A DNA stretch of 64,000 nucleotides from the NCBI RefSeq assembly GCF_000384135.1, contig NZ_KB913028.1:124001-188000 (forward strand), read 5' to 3'. The notes beneath the pieces are model-generated. The model saw nothing but the letters and a program-made list of their open reading frames with translations, was not told the DNA's origin and did not search any database. The translations under genes were made by a program, and so were the position numbers. This stretch comes from Succinispira mobilis DSM 6222 (GTDB lineage Bacteria > Bacillota > Negativicutes > Acidaminococcales > Succinispiraceae). Positions 30,613-40,355 of this stretch are shown one piece after another. Each line of letters starts with the position of its first letter. The stretch's first letter is position 1.

Positions 30613-31173
30613 TTATTTTCTAGAATTATCATAAATTACTTTTACATTCATTATAGTTTTGCCTCTAAGATGTTTTACTTTTTCATATTGAGCATTATCG
30701 ACAAATTTATAGCTTAATATCAGTTTACCTTTTACATAAACATTTTCACTATTGCTATCTTGTTGCCAACCGTGCGTTTCTAGGACATATTTATATGCTT
30801 TTTTAAATTCAGCTTCAGTTTTATCCGCATAATATCTTGCCTCTAGTTCTCTACCGCCGCCATAGTAGGAATGCATCTTGAACAGTTGACATATTATGCC
30901 AAAATCTTGACCATCTACTAAGTGCGTTTGCGCTTCAATTTTAGCTGAATTATCCACACCCTTAATTTGCCGACTATATATTTGTTTAAATCCAACTACA
31001 TTAGCTTCCTTTAATATTAATTCCTCTTTTTCTATTGCCCCATTCATATTTTTTAGTTCAGCCTTTAATATCGTAATTGACAGAGCCATTAAAAATATCA
31101 TAATAACACACCAAGCACCTTTCCTTGAACCAGTGCCTGGTATTGGATATCTCTCCCTAACACTTTTTTTCAT
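30613..31173 (-). CDS. One-TM 'GW' protein, candidate immunity to tip C
   Basis: 186 residues, same layout as 29499-30059 and 35847-36407. The first 30 residues differ (MKKSVRERYPIPG...) but from ELKNMNGAIEKE onward it is nearly the same, with differences clustered at DFGIICQLFKMHSYY. One membrane helix (about 20-38) then an outside domain with the HGW and KGKLILSYKF blocks. It starts 13 bases after the stop of the large 710-codon frame, the usual position for an immunity gene. Confidence 0.72.
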   Translation of the reverse strand: MKKSVRERYPIPGTGSRKGAWCVIMIFLMALSITILKAELKNMNGAIEKEELILKEANVVGFKQIYSRQIKGVDNSAKIEAQTHLVDGQDFGIICQLFKMHSYYGGGRELEARYYADKTEAEFKKAYKYVLETHGWQQDSNSENVYVKGKLILSYKFVDNAQYEKVKHLRGKTIMNVKVIYDNSRK

Positions 31174-31186
31174 TATTTGTCTCTCC

Positions 31187-33319
31187 CTACAGCTCTTTGC
31201 CTGTACGATTTCCTATATATGATGTTATTGTTATTCCGCCATTAGCCCCAACACTGCCAGTTATATTATTTGCTGAAGCTGTATAACCTCGAGTAATTAT
31301 TACATTGCCATTTCCTGCTAAACTTACACCTCCATCAAGAACTGTAATATTTGCTGAGCCGCTAACTCCTACACCAATTAATGTGTTTATCTGTTCAAGC
31401 CGATCTTCTACATTTTCTTCATCAAAATTTTTTTTGGGATTTTTTATAAACATTTTTCCCTCTCCATATGATAAATCCCTTCCATTTATAATTTTTTCAA
31501 TTCCGGAAAATTCAATAAATTTTTTATCTTTCCCATAGGATAGTTTGACTTCTTGAAACGTATCCCCGTCGGAATTTATTGATAAAGTTATGGTTGCACC
31601 AAATCCAGCTATATTCACGCCCGTACTTACATAATAAAGTTCGCCTTTGGGCAGACTTTCATAATTATAATTATTTAATGCTTTTTGCAAAAATTGCGGT
31701 GCAATAACTTTCTGATCAACTACTATTTTGCCACCATCTGCGCTAAGATATACTTTGCTACCATTGATATCTACGCCTACAAGTTGCGGAATATAAACTT
31801 TTTCCCCATTAACTTCTATTGGATTCTCATCTTTATGAGCTGCAAACCAAGCGGCCTCTTGAGCTGCATCTATTTTTTGGTTTTCATAATAAGTTTCTAA
31901 TGCATTGCCTCTATTAGCTACCGCTTGGCAATCCTCTAGGAGTTTTTCATACTGATCCAGGGTTAGATAATTATTCTTCGTGCCACTAGCTGCGGTACTT
32001 GCTCCTGTTTGGGCATTACCACCTACTACTTTGGCGGCGGTTGCACCAATTATCGCACTTGCCCATTGGTGTAAATCTGGCTTGTTTTTAAATGTTTTGC
32101 TTAATTTGTCTTGGACAGCTTCATTTAAGCCTGCACCTACTGCACCAGCAAAACCATTGCCCCCACCCAAGTCTGCCATCACCCCACCAACAATGCTATG
32201 TAGGGCTATTTTATTGCTACCACCTTCCGACCATGCCGCAACTTGGGCTTGAAGTTCTTTTATTTTTTTATCATCTTGTGGCTTCTTATCTTGCGCAATT
32301 GCTAAAGCAACTTGGGCTTTCGTTAATTCTTTTACCGAAAGTTTATGTACTTGTTCATAGGCTAGTTCACCAAACATCTTGGCTAATTCTTGCCGTTCTT
32401 GGATAGTTTTTTTGTCGAAAATTTTCCCTAGTTGATTTAAGCTTCCTTTTGTATCGCGACTTAAATTACTTAAATCTTGGTTAGGGTTATCTCGAACTTC
32501 TATTGTCCCTGGGGCAATTGCTGCTTTAGTAGTAGATTGGGCTTTACCTTCTGCCCCAATTCCAATTGCTGGCGTTATCCCTTTTTCGTTATATTTGGCA
32601 TCACCACTGGTATTAACATTTATGCCCATACTGCTAGCCTGATATTCCGCTTTATTGTCAATATCGCTATAACTTAATGTGCCTGTTGACAATTTGTTTT
32701 TCTCAGCTGTAGCTTCACTGGCAATTACTGCACCTTTTAGATCAGTATTCTTGCCAACTTGGATATCAAACCCTGCTTGGCCAGCATAAATACCTGCTTG
32801 TTCGGTTACACTTTGATAATCTGAGTTGATTTTTCCTTTGTTAACCCCACCTGTGATCGCGCCTTTGCCTAAGTTGCCCGTAGGTTTTACTTTAGCGCTT
32901 ACCCCTATTGAAGCCCCTTGGTTTTCTTCTTTATAGCTTTCTTTGGTTTGTAGACTAGCTATCTCTAAGTTACCACCGACTTTAGCTTGTACTTGCTCTG
33001 CTGTGGCTTGAGAGCCAATTACTTGTAGGTCTTTGCCAGTTTCTAGTGCTAATTTGTCGGTTGCAGTTATTTGACTTGCGGTATAGCTCGTACCATTTTC
33101 TTTGATTTTGCCTTGTTGTTTGGCTGCGGCTAAATTTACGCCACTAATACCGCCCACACCTACTTCTACCCCAATACTTGCCGAACTAGTTTGGCTGTTA
33201 CTGCTACTAGTATTGCTATTGGTGCCTGCTAAGATTTGGATATTTTCTTGGGCTTTTAAACTAATATTTTTACCGCTTAACTCTGAGCCTTGGACTTTGC
33301 TATCTGAACCAAAACACAA
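31187..33319 (-). pseudogene. TpsA/CdiA-like C-terminal module C (5'-truncated, orphan cassette)
   Basis: A 710-codon open frame with no credible start (TTG without ribosome-binding site). From VQGSELSGKN it copies the FHA-2 repeat region of the copy at 40355-44338; the match begins sharply near 33296. The pretoxin-like region (LHQWASAIIGATAAKVVGG...GTKNN) ends about residue 450, and the last 260 residues are the variable tip. The tip has a DQYEKLLEDCQAVANRGNAL start, a conserved middle (VYIPQLVGVDINGSKVYLS) and a glycine-rich hydrophobic end (GNGNVIITRG...GGITITSYIG). It is related to tip B but diverges in the last 150 residues. Probably silent unless recombined onto an expressed N-terminus. 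Confidence 0.8.
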
Positions 33320-33356
33320 TATCTGAAATTTTATAGCGTTGAAAATTTATCTTTGC

Positions 33357-33824
33357 TTATTTCTTGCTCATGAAAAAATTCCATTTTCCTTCTAAATATG
33401 TGAGATTTATTTGATATTGCTGCTTTTCATAAATCCAATTGTTTTTTTGCTCCGAAACCAATTTCCAACCGTTTTTTGTAAAACTCTTCTGATAATATTT
33501 CAACACCTCATCTTTCGCCAAAGTATAGTCAAATATTATATGTAACTTACTATATGAACCTCTTTTCCCCTTATCCATCTCATAGCTAATTAGTTTTTCC
33601 ATTTCTGGAGTACCAATCATTTTCAACTCTACAAGATACTTTGAAGTGGTATCGTTGTATTCCAATTGATTATGCAAGACATTTCTGTCAACAAATTTAA
33701 TAACTTCACAAAAAACAATTGAAGATAAAAATACTACTACTAAAATACTTATTGATATATTGTCCCAATATTTCTTTGTCTCATCGTTTTTTTGCAATAT
33801 ATTCGCCCCATTCACCGTTTTCAT
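33357..33824 (-). CDS. One-TM protein of the 'GW' immunity-like group
   Basis: 155 residues: a membrane helix at about 25-43 (ISILVVVFLSSIVF), then an outside domain with LKYYQKSFTKNGWKLVSEQ followed by WIYEKQQYQINLTYL. This has the same order of features as the 186-residue proteins (a KxxxKxY-like helix, GW, then a short K-rich strand pair) but little identity. The gene overlaps the next one upstream (33781-34191) by 44 bases. I do not recognise a named family. Its place in a string of such genes without a matching toxin suggests an orphan immunity gene. Confidence 0.6.
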   Translation of the reverse strand: MKTVNGANILQKNDETKKYWDNISISILVVVFLSSIVFCEVIKFVDRNVLHNQLEYNDTTSKYLVELKMIGTPEMEKLISYEMDKGKRGSYSKLHIIFDYTLAKDEVLKYYQKSFTKNGWKLVSEQKNNWIYEKQQYQINLTYLEGKWNFFMSKK

Positions 33825-34191
33825 AAGAAATTAATTGATATATATATTCCCCTTTTTCAAAATGTAAATAAAAACTTTTTTTATTTTTATCTATAATTTC
33901 TTTTTTCTTAAAAACCCAGCCTTGGTTTATTAATTGTTTTTCCAATTGTCCTAAATTAACATTATCTCCCTTAAATACAGCTGCAATAATCGGTATTCCA
34001 CTCTTTGTTCCAATTTTATTATACGAAACACCCTCACATTGATTTGGAAGTTTTACAGATAAATAAAAATTTTTTTCATCTAAATCAATTTTTTTCCATT
34101 CTTTGTTTTCTTGAAAACTATTTACTACCACTAAAATAAATATACAAAAACTAAGGATTGTTGTTATTATAATTTTATTACTCATTTTCAC
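33781..34191 (-). CDS. One-TM protein of the 'GW' immunity-like group
   Basis: 136 residues with an N-terminal membrane helix (about 6-22) and an outside domain containing LEKQLINQGWVFKKKE and FEKGEYIYQLISYENGEW, again the GW then K/E-G strand pattern. The start ATG is preceded by GGGAGTG. It overlaps the downstream gene, so the two are probably made together. Upstream lies a scrap of the large tpsA-like gene (34206-34345). Function inferred from context only. Confidence 0.6.
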   Translation of the reverse strand: MKMSNKIIITTILSFCIFILVVVNSFQENKEWKKIDLDEKNFYLSVKLPNQCEGVSYNKIGTKSGIPIIAAVFKGDNVNLGQLEKQLINQGWVFKKKEIIDKNKKSFYLHFEKGEYIYQLISYENGEWGEYIAKKR

Positions 34192-34205
34192 TCCCTACTT
34201 AGCTT

Positions 34206-34345
34206 AAATACGATCTCGACTTGGACTTGCGTTGCTCGCTCTAGCGGTTGTGCTACTTATTGTACTTTACTTACTAAGCCTCCACCTAGGCCGATACTTA
34301 TGCCACTTTGTTTGTTTTCTTGCTGTTCTTTACTGCTATATTCTG
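34206..34345 (-). pseudogene. Fragment of the tpsA-like gene (scrap 1)
   Basis: About 140 bases that match 38549-38690 and 42442-42583 of the two long copies at roughly 95% identity (the region coding SKEQQESKQSGLSIGLGGGL). It is isolated between candidate immunity genes, in no relation to the native gene order. It ends sharply on both sides. Confidence 0.8.
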
Positions 34346-34403
34346 CCTGCGCATCTATAATGTATATATTTTTGACTTTAGTCCCATTGCCATATTTATA
34401 TAA

Positions 34404-34856
34404 TTATGTTTCTTCAAATACAGTGATAAACATTTCTCCATCATTTTCCTCAAACACTTCTACTTTAATTAAGCGTTCAGGAAATCTATTCTTAAAGCTC
34501 ATACCCCAAAACAGTACTAAAACATCTCCAAGCGCCTTAATTTGAGATTCCAGGTTTCCATCATCTTGAGTTTTAAGATGAAAAAAATCTCTCAATTGAT
34601 ATAAATTCATCATTTTTTCTATGCAACTTTTTTCTCCTTTACATTCATCTCTCCAAAGTTCATATAATTCTTCTGAAAACTTATCTTTTAATAAAATACA
34701 ACCATCTACTTCAACAATTTCAGGATAATATAATTTTGCAAATCCTAGTGCAGTCTGCAAATCCGACTTTAGATTTACATAATTCCACCAACTAAAATTT
34801 TTTGGATTGGCATTTCTCCATTTAATAAATTCCGAAATTAAATTATCTTTAAACAT
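34404..34856 (-). CDS. Soluble hypothetical protein, candidate immunity (unrelated to GW group)
   Basis: 150 residues without a membrane helix. Trp- and Phe-rich N-terminus (SEFIKWRNANPKNFSWWNYV), then an acidic, mostly helical middle and the ending VEVFEENDGEMFITVFEET. Acidic soluble proteins of this size are common as immunity partners of cytoplasmic toxins. It is bracketed by two scraps of the tpsA-like gene (34206-34345 and 34905-35085) and has no toxin of its own. I do not recognise a named family. Confidence 0.6.
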   Translation of the reverse strand: MFKDNLISEFIKWRNANPKNFSWWNYVNLKSDLQTALGFAKLYYPEIVEVDGCILLKDKFSEELYELWRDECKGEKSCIEKMMNLYQLRDFFHLKTQDDGNLESQIKALGDVLVLFWGMSFKNRFPERLIKVEVFEENDGEMFITVFEET

Positions 34857-34904
34857 TTCTATTCACTATGCTCCCCTCTTGCCTATTCTTCCACTTTCTA
34901 TCCG

Positions 34905-35085
34905 CTTAACTCTGAGCCTTGGACTGTTAGATCACCTGCTGTCGCGGTAATTTCTAGATTTTCTTGGCTTTGAAGGCTACTACCTTGACTTACTTGGCTA
35001 TAGCTTTCGCTGTTACTGCTACTTTTGCTTGTTCCTAAACTAATATTTAGCTTTAAATCCCGACCTGTTGTATCTGCTAGTTTAT
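34905..35085 (-). pseudogene. Fragment of the tpsA-like gene (scrap 2)
   Basis: About 180 bases nearly identical to 42209-42380 of the long copy (coding region around SYSQVSQGSSLQSQENLEI and GDLTVQGSELSG). This exact stretch is deleted in the copy at 36420-39713, so the scrap derives from a copy of the 40355-44338 type. It directly precedes the 150-residue gene. Confidence 0.8.
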
Positions 35086-35119
35086 TGAACGAGCATGAAA
35101 ATTCTTACATTTGAATATT

Positions 35120-35548
35120 TCAAAAATTAGCCCCATCACCAGCATAATATAACCCAACACTAGCTTCGTTATTTTTAGCTATTAATACAACGATAAGATT
35201 GCCTTTTTTAAATTCTAGGCTACCATCCTTAAATGTTTTATCATAACTCCAGCCTTTTAGCGATAATTCATTTCTATAATACTTTTCTATTTCTTCCTTG
35301 CTCATCTCAACCTGGTAGTCAGCTGATATCCAAATTTGCGTAACTTTAGAATATGTTTTTTTATCAATTTCCTTAGCTCCACTTGGTGGTATTATATTTT
35401 CATATTCGATTTTCATATTCGCCTTTCTGTCTTTATAGATATTCGGATTAGGAATATATTCGCCTAAAAATGTAAGTATGGGTATGCTAAAACCTATTAT
35501 TAGAAAAATTGAAAATAAAATTTGAAACTTGCGAAATTTATTTTTCAT
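35120..35548 (-). CDS. One-TM protein of the 'GW' immunity-like group
   Basis: 142 residues: membrane helix at about 8-27, then an outside domain with IWISADYQVEMSKEEIEKYY, LKGWSYDKTFKDG and LEFKKGNLIVVLIA. The order of a helix with K/E, GW, then a K-G strand matches the other members, at low identity. Start ATG preceded by GAGGATG. No toxin is linked: upstream is 290 bases of non-coding DNA and then the tip-B immunity gene. Confidence 0.6.
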   Translation of the reverse strand: MKNKFRKFQILFSIFLIIGFSIPILTFLGEYIPNPNIYKDRKANMKIEYENIIPPSGAKEIDKKTYSKVTQIWISADYQVEMSKEEIEKYYRNELSLKGWSYDKTFKDGSLEFKKGNLIVVLIAKNNEASVGLYYAGDGANF

Positions 35549-35846
35549 TTATTCATCCTCCGTAAGCTGTCTAGATAAATAATTCGTCTTGTACTTGCTA
35601 TACTTTAATTTACGCTATGCGCAATCTCTTTTTCTAGTCACTTTTCAACTTTGCCGTATTTATTAATATACCCAGTTTATGCGTTTACTGAACCTCTTAT
35701 AGTCTATACTAAGCGAAAATATACTAAATATATCAACGATAGTTCCCTCTATAGCCAGCCAAAATATTATCCCAATTTATTATTACTCTTAAAATTGAAA
35801 TCGGCTTCATACTCCCTCTCTTTTCGCCTATAGCTTGTACTAATTT

Positions 35847-36407
35847 TTATTTTCTAGAATTATCATAAATTACTTTTACATTCATTATCGTTTTACCTCT
35901 AAGATGTTTTACTTTTTCATATTGAGCATTATCGACAAATTTATAGCTTAATATCAGTTTACCTTTTACATAAACATTTTCACTATTGCTATCTTGTTGC
36001 CAACCGTGGGCTTCTAGGACATATTTATATGTTTTTTTAAATTCATCTTCAGTTTTATCCGCATAGTATATGGCCTCTAATTCTCTACCGCCGCCATAGT
36101 AGGAATGTATCTTGAAAAGTTGACGTCTTATGCCAAAATCTCGCCCATCTACCAAATTTTTTTGCGCTTCAATTTTGGCTGAATTATCCACACCCTCAAG
36201 TTGCAAACTATATATTTCTTTAAACCCAACCAAACGTGCTTCCTTTCTTATTAATTCCTCTTTTTCTATTGCCCCATTCATATTTTTTAGTTCTGTCTTT
36301 AATGTCGACACTAACATTATCGTGAAAACTACTGCCAAAACGTAACAAGTTATTTTCCACGATCCTCTGGTAGCGAATGTATATCCGCCGATAACAAGTT
36401 TTCCCAT
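35847..36407 (-). CDS. One-TM 'GW' protein, candidate immunity to tip B
   Basis: 186 residues, identical over the first 50 to the copy at 29499-30059 and nearly so at the C-terminus. The membrane helix is at about 20-40, and the HGW and KGKLILSYKF blocks are conserved. Differences to its paralogues are concentrated in EELIRKEARLVGFKEIYS and DFGIRRQLFKIHSYY, so these are likely the specificity surface. It starts 12 bases after the stop of the 1097-codon tip-B frame, the classic immunity position. Confidence 0.75.
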   Translation of the reverse strand: MGKLVIGGYTFATRGSWKITCYVLAVVFTIMLVSTLKTELKNMNGAIEKEELIRKEARLVGFKEIYSLQLEGVDNSAKIEAQKNLVDGRDFGIRRQLFKIHSYYGGGRELEAIYYADKTEDEFKKTYKYVLEAHGWQQDSNSENVYVKGKLILSYKFVDNAQYEKVKHLRGKTIMNVKVIYDNSRK

Positions 36408-36419
36408 TATTTTCTCCCC

Positions 36420-39400
36420 CTATAGTTCTTTACCTTCAACATTTCTCACATATGAGGTTATTGTTATTCCCCCTCCAATGCCTGCACCGTCTATTGAAGC
36501 TGTACTGCCTTCAGTAAGTATTACATTGCCATTTCCAGCGAAACTAATACTTAAATCCGCACTCATCATATTTCCTGAAAAATTCACCCCTACACCTGTC
36601 ATTGTATTTATCTGCTCATGCCTATTTTCTACATTGGGTTGCTCTTCCATATTTTTCAATGATTTTTTTATAACCATCGTACCATCACCATATGAAAAAC
36701 CAAACTCCTTAATCGCTTTTGAAATTTTAGAAAACTCAATTGCGCTAACTCCTTTACTATAGGAGAGTTTAACTTCTTGAAACGTATCCCCATCGGAATT
36801 TATTGATAAGGTTATGGCTACACCACATCCAGCTATATTACCACTCGTACTTACATAATAAAGTTTGTCTTTGGGCAGACCTTTGTAATTATAATTATTT
36901 AATGCCTGTTGCAAAAATTGCGGTGCAATAACTTTCTGATCAACTACTATTTTGCCACCATCTGCGCTAAGATATACTTTGCTACCATTGATATCTACGC
37001 CTACAAGTTGCGGAATATAAACATCTCTACCATTAACTGATACTGGCTCCTCATTTTTATGTTCTGCAAACCAAGCAGCCTCTTGAGCTGCATCTATTTC
37101 TCTATTCTTATAATAAACTGCTAATGCATTGCCTCTATTAGCTACCGCTTGGCAATCCTCTAGGAGTTTTTCATACTGATCCAGGGTTAGATAATTATTC
37201 TTCGTGCCACTAGCTGCGGTACTTGCTCCTGTTTGGGCATTACCACCTACTACTTTGGCGGCGGTTGCACCAATTATCGCACTTGCCCATTGGTGTAAAT
37301 CTGGCTTGTTTTTAAAGGTTTTGCTTAATTTGTCTTGGACAGCTTCATTTAAGCCTGCACCTACTGCGCCAGCAAAACCATTGCCCCCACCTAAGTCTGC
37401 CATCACCCCACCAACAATGCTGTGTAGGGCAATTTTATTGCTGCCACCTTCCGACCATGCCGCAACTTGGGCTTGAAGTTCTTTTATTTTTTTATCATCT
37501 TGTGGCTTCTTATCTTGCGCAATTGCTAAAGCAACTTGGGCTTTCTTTAATTCTTTTACCGAAAGTTTGTGTACTTGTTCATAGGCTAGTTCACCAAACA
37601 TCTTGGCTAATTCTTGCCGTTCTTGGATAGTTTTTTTGTCGAAAATTTTCCCTAGTTGATTTAAGCTTCCTTTTGTATCGCGACTTAAATTACTTAAATC
37701 TTGGTTAGGATTATCTCGAACTTCTATTGTCCCTGGGGCAATTGCTGCTTTAGTAGTAGATTGGGCTTTACCTTCTGCCCCAATTCCAATTGCTGGCGTT
37801 ATCCCTTTTTCGTTATATTTGGCATCACCACTGGTATTAACATTTATGCCCATACTGCTAGCCTGATATTCCGCTTTATTGTCAATATCGCTATAACTTA
37901 GCGTGCCTGTTGACAATTTGTTTTTCTCAGCTGTAGCTTCACTGGCAATTACTGCACCTTTTAGATCAGTATTCTTGCCAACTTGGATATCAAACCCTGC
38001 TTGTCCAGCATAAATACCTGCTTGTTCGGTTACACTTTGATAGTCTGAGTTGATTTTTCCTTGGTTAACCCCACCTGTGATCGCGCCTTTGCCTAAGTTA
38101 CCCGTAGGTTTTACTTTAGCGCTTAGCCCTATTGAAGCCCCTTGATTTTCTTCTTTATAGCTTTCTTTGGTTTGTAGACTAGCTATCTCTAAGTTCCCAC
38201 CGACTTGGGCTTGTACTTGCTCTGCTGTGGCTTGAGAGGCAATTACTTGTAGGTCTTTGCCACTTTCTAGTGCTAATCTGTCGGTTGCAGTTATTTGACT
38301 TGCGGTATAGCTCGTACCATTTTCTTTGATTTTGCCTTGTTGTTTGGCTGCGGCTAAATTTACGCCACTAATACCGCCCACACCTACTTCTACCCCAATA
38401 CTTGCCGAACTACTTTGGCTGTTACTGCTACTTTTGCTTGTTCCTAAACTAATATTTAGCTTTAAATCCCGACCTGTTGTATCTGCGGTTTTTAAATCTT
38501 GTAGCTTATCTACCGCTTTATAGGCATAGAGTGCTTGCAAGCGTTTATCTTGGACTTGCGTTGCTCGCTCTAGCGGTTGCGCTACTTCTTGTACTTTACT
38601 TACTAAGCCTCCACCTAGGCCAATACTTAGGCCACTTTGTTTGCTTTCTTGCTGTTCTTTACTGCTATATTCTGCCTGCGCATCGGTAATATTTACTTGG
38701 CTACCACTAATTTTTAGGTCTTTGCCTGCTTTTATATTACTAGCTTGCACTGTTACTGCCGCTTGGCTTTCAATGTCTACGGTTCCTTGGACACTACCAA
38801 CTACACTTCCTAAATTGGTCGTTTCTCCCTGTTGGTAGGCATTTTTATTACTTTGTTTCCCTAGCGTGATGTTTAGTCCACTCGTAAATAGGCCGGATTT
38901 TTTCTCTTGCGTATGGCTACTACTTACCAGTTTTTCTTGTCCAGCCTCAATTACTATACCTTTATCTGCTTTTAATTGTACATCTTGCTCCCCAACTACA
39001 TTACTCGCCTGAATTTGAATGGTCTCTTGGGCTTGTAGTTGAACTGTTCCGCCTGACAAAGTACTAGCACTTAAACTTTGTTGGCTACTAGTTTGCTGTA
39101 CGTCTTTGCTAGATTTAGAAAACATTCCCGCTTTGCGACTGCTTTCTTGACTACTACTGCTAGTGCTATTTTGACCAGCTTTTATTTTTATCTGCTCCGT
39201 TGCTTGGACTTTCAGCTCTTGTTCAGCCGTTATTTGGCCTTGTTCAACCGCAACATTTTGTCCTGTTATGCTGATATTTTTTCCTGCTAAATTGCTGGCA
39301 ATACTTTCGCTGGCTTGTAAACTTTGATTAGTGCGTGTCGTTATTTTACTACCGCCACCGCTTTTACCTGTATTTAAGTGATTTTCTTGTACTTGTACTT

Positions 39401-39707
39401 GTGTTTTGCCAGCTTGAATAGTCACGTTTTTTTCTGCTTGCAATGTTAGTTGTTCAGAACTGCCGACATTACTCGCACGAATTTCTAAATTCTCGCCCGC
39501 TTTTATTTTTAAATTGCCAGCTGCCACTACCTGACTGCCTATTTCTTGACTAGTATAGTCTTGGCGTTTATTATTTGCATCCCATTCCAGATTATGCCCT
39601 TCGGCTACAGTCACTGTGCTAATTTTTACTTGGCCTTGGGCGGTTAAATCTGCACTACCTGCACTTTGCACATTACTAGCTTTTAAGTTCAAATCACGTC
39701 CTGCTTT
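36420..39707 (-). pseudogene. TpsA/CdiA-like C-terminal module B (5'-truncated, orphan cassette)
   Basis: A long open frame without a credible start (TTG, no ribosome-binding site). Up to about residue 835 it repeats the FHA-2 and pretoxin body of the 40355-44338 copy at near identity at the DNA level. Homology stops at 39707. Relative to that copy it lacks 62 residues between two SSSNS repeats, a likely slip or recombination between short repeats. The tip (last about 258 residues, after GTKNN) is related to tip C but differs strongly in its last 150 residues (ending GGGITITSYVRNVEGKEL). Followed 12 bases later by its GW gene. Probably a silent donor cassette. Confidence 0.82.
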
Positions 39708-39780
39708 AAGCAAATTTGAACTAATCTAAGTCGCCAAACAATAATTTGTTTTATCTGCAAATTAACACTGTATTACATAA

Positions 39781-39876
39781 TCATCTACGCCAAATTTCTA
39801 AAAAAACCAATATTGCAACTAAAACAATGTTTTTTCACCTATTTCCCTTTACTAGCCCCCACAGTTAAAACCTGCC
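39781..39876 (-). repeat. Accessory-locus repeat R, copy 3
   Basis: About 96 bases nearly identical to 28993-29086. It lies just after the stop of the multi-pass gene at 39888-40355 and before the broken 5' end of module B, i.e. at a cassette border. Confidence 0.8.
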
Positions 39877-39887
39877 CTCTCTAATGC

Positions 39888-40355
39888 TTAAGACAAATAC
39901 AAAAAAATTATATATACACATATTGCTAAAAATAAAGTCAATGTAAAATATGCTTTTTTTAAAGACGATGATAACCTTTTGTACTCTTCTATTAGATCTT
40001 TACTGGACTTATCATCTTGCATTTTTAGATACACTAACTTTCTTCTACCATAAATGGTTAGCGTTGCCCCAAAAATTAACATTGCTATATGATACAACTC
40101 AAATTCAATATAATTAAAATAAGATAGTGCAAATGCTATGATGCTAATTATTAGCATCAGCATGCCTAAAATAAAATTCCACATATATTTTTTTTCATGA
40201 TAATATTTTTTGTCTAAATTATCAAAAAACACCTTGAAAAATTCATGAAAAACTACAATAAATGACCAAATTATTAACCACCTCTTCGGTATTACTTGTA
40301 TCAGCACCAAAAATAGCATTACCAGTGTTCCAAAACCAATTAAATATCGTAGCAC
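39888..40355 (-). CDS. Multi-pass membrane protein, candidate immunity to tip A
   Basis: 155 residues with four to five hydrophobic helices (about 4-22, 27-43, 60-82, 85-103, 135-153) and a charged loop YGRRKLVYLKMQDDKSSKDL. Its start overlaps the stop of the large tip-A frame by one base, the position expected of an immunity gene. A frameshifted paralogue lies at 26591-27048. A fully membrane-embedded partner suggests that tip A attacks the inner membrane. No named family recognised. Confidence 0.68.
   Translation of the reverse strand: MLRYLIGFGTLVMLFLVLIQVIPKRWLIIWSFIVVFHEFFKVFFDNLDKKYYHEKKYMWNFILGMLMLIISIIAFALSYFNYIEFELYHIAMLIFGATLTIYGRRKLVYLKMQDDKSSKDLIEEYKRLSSSLKKAYFTLTLFLAICVYIIFLYLS

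Noticed and set aside
32092-32406. Plus-strand frames inside the tpsA-like copies, repeated at each copy
   Set aside because: Antisense shadows of the repeated body; their recurrence merely reflects the duplicated DNA.
35651-35833. 60-codon plus-strand frame between immunity genes
   Set aside because: No start signals, opposite to all neighbours; a 25-codon minus-strand frame in the same place was also judged too weak. Treated as non-coding.
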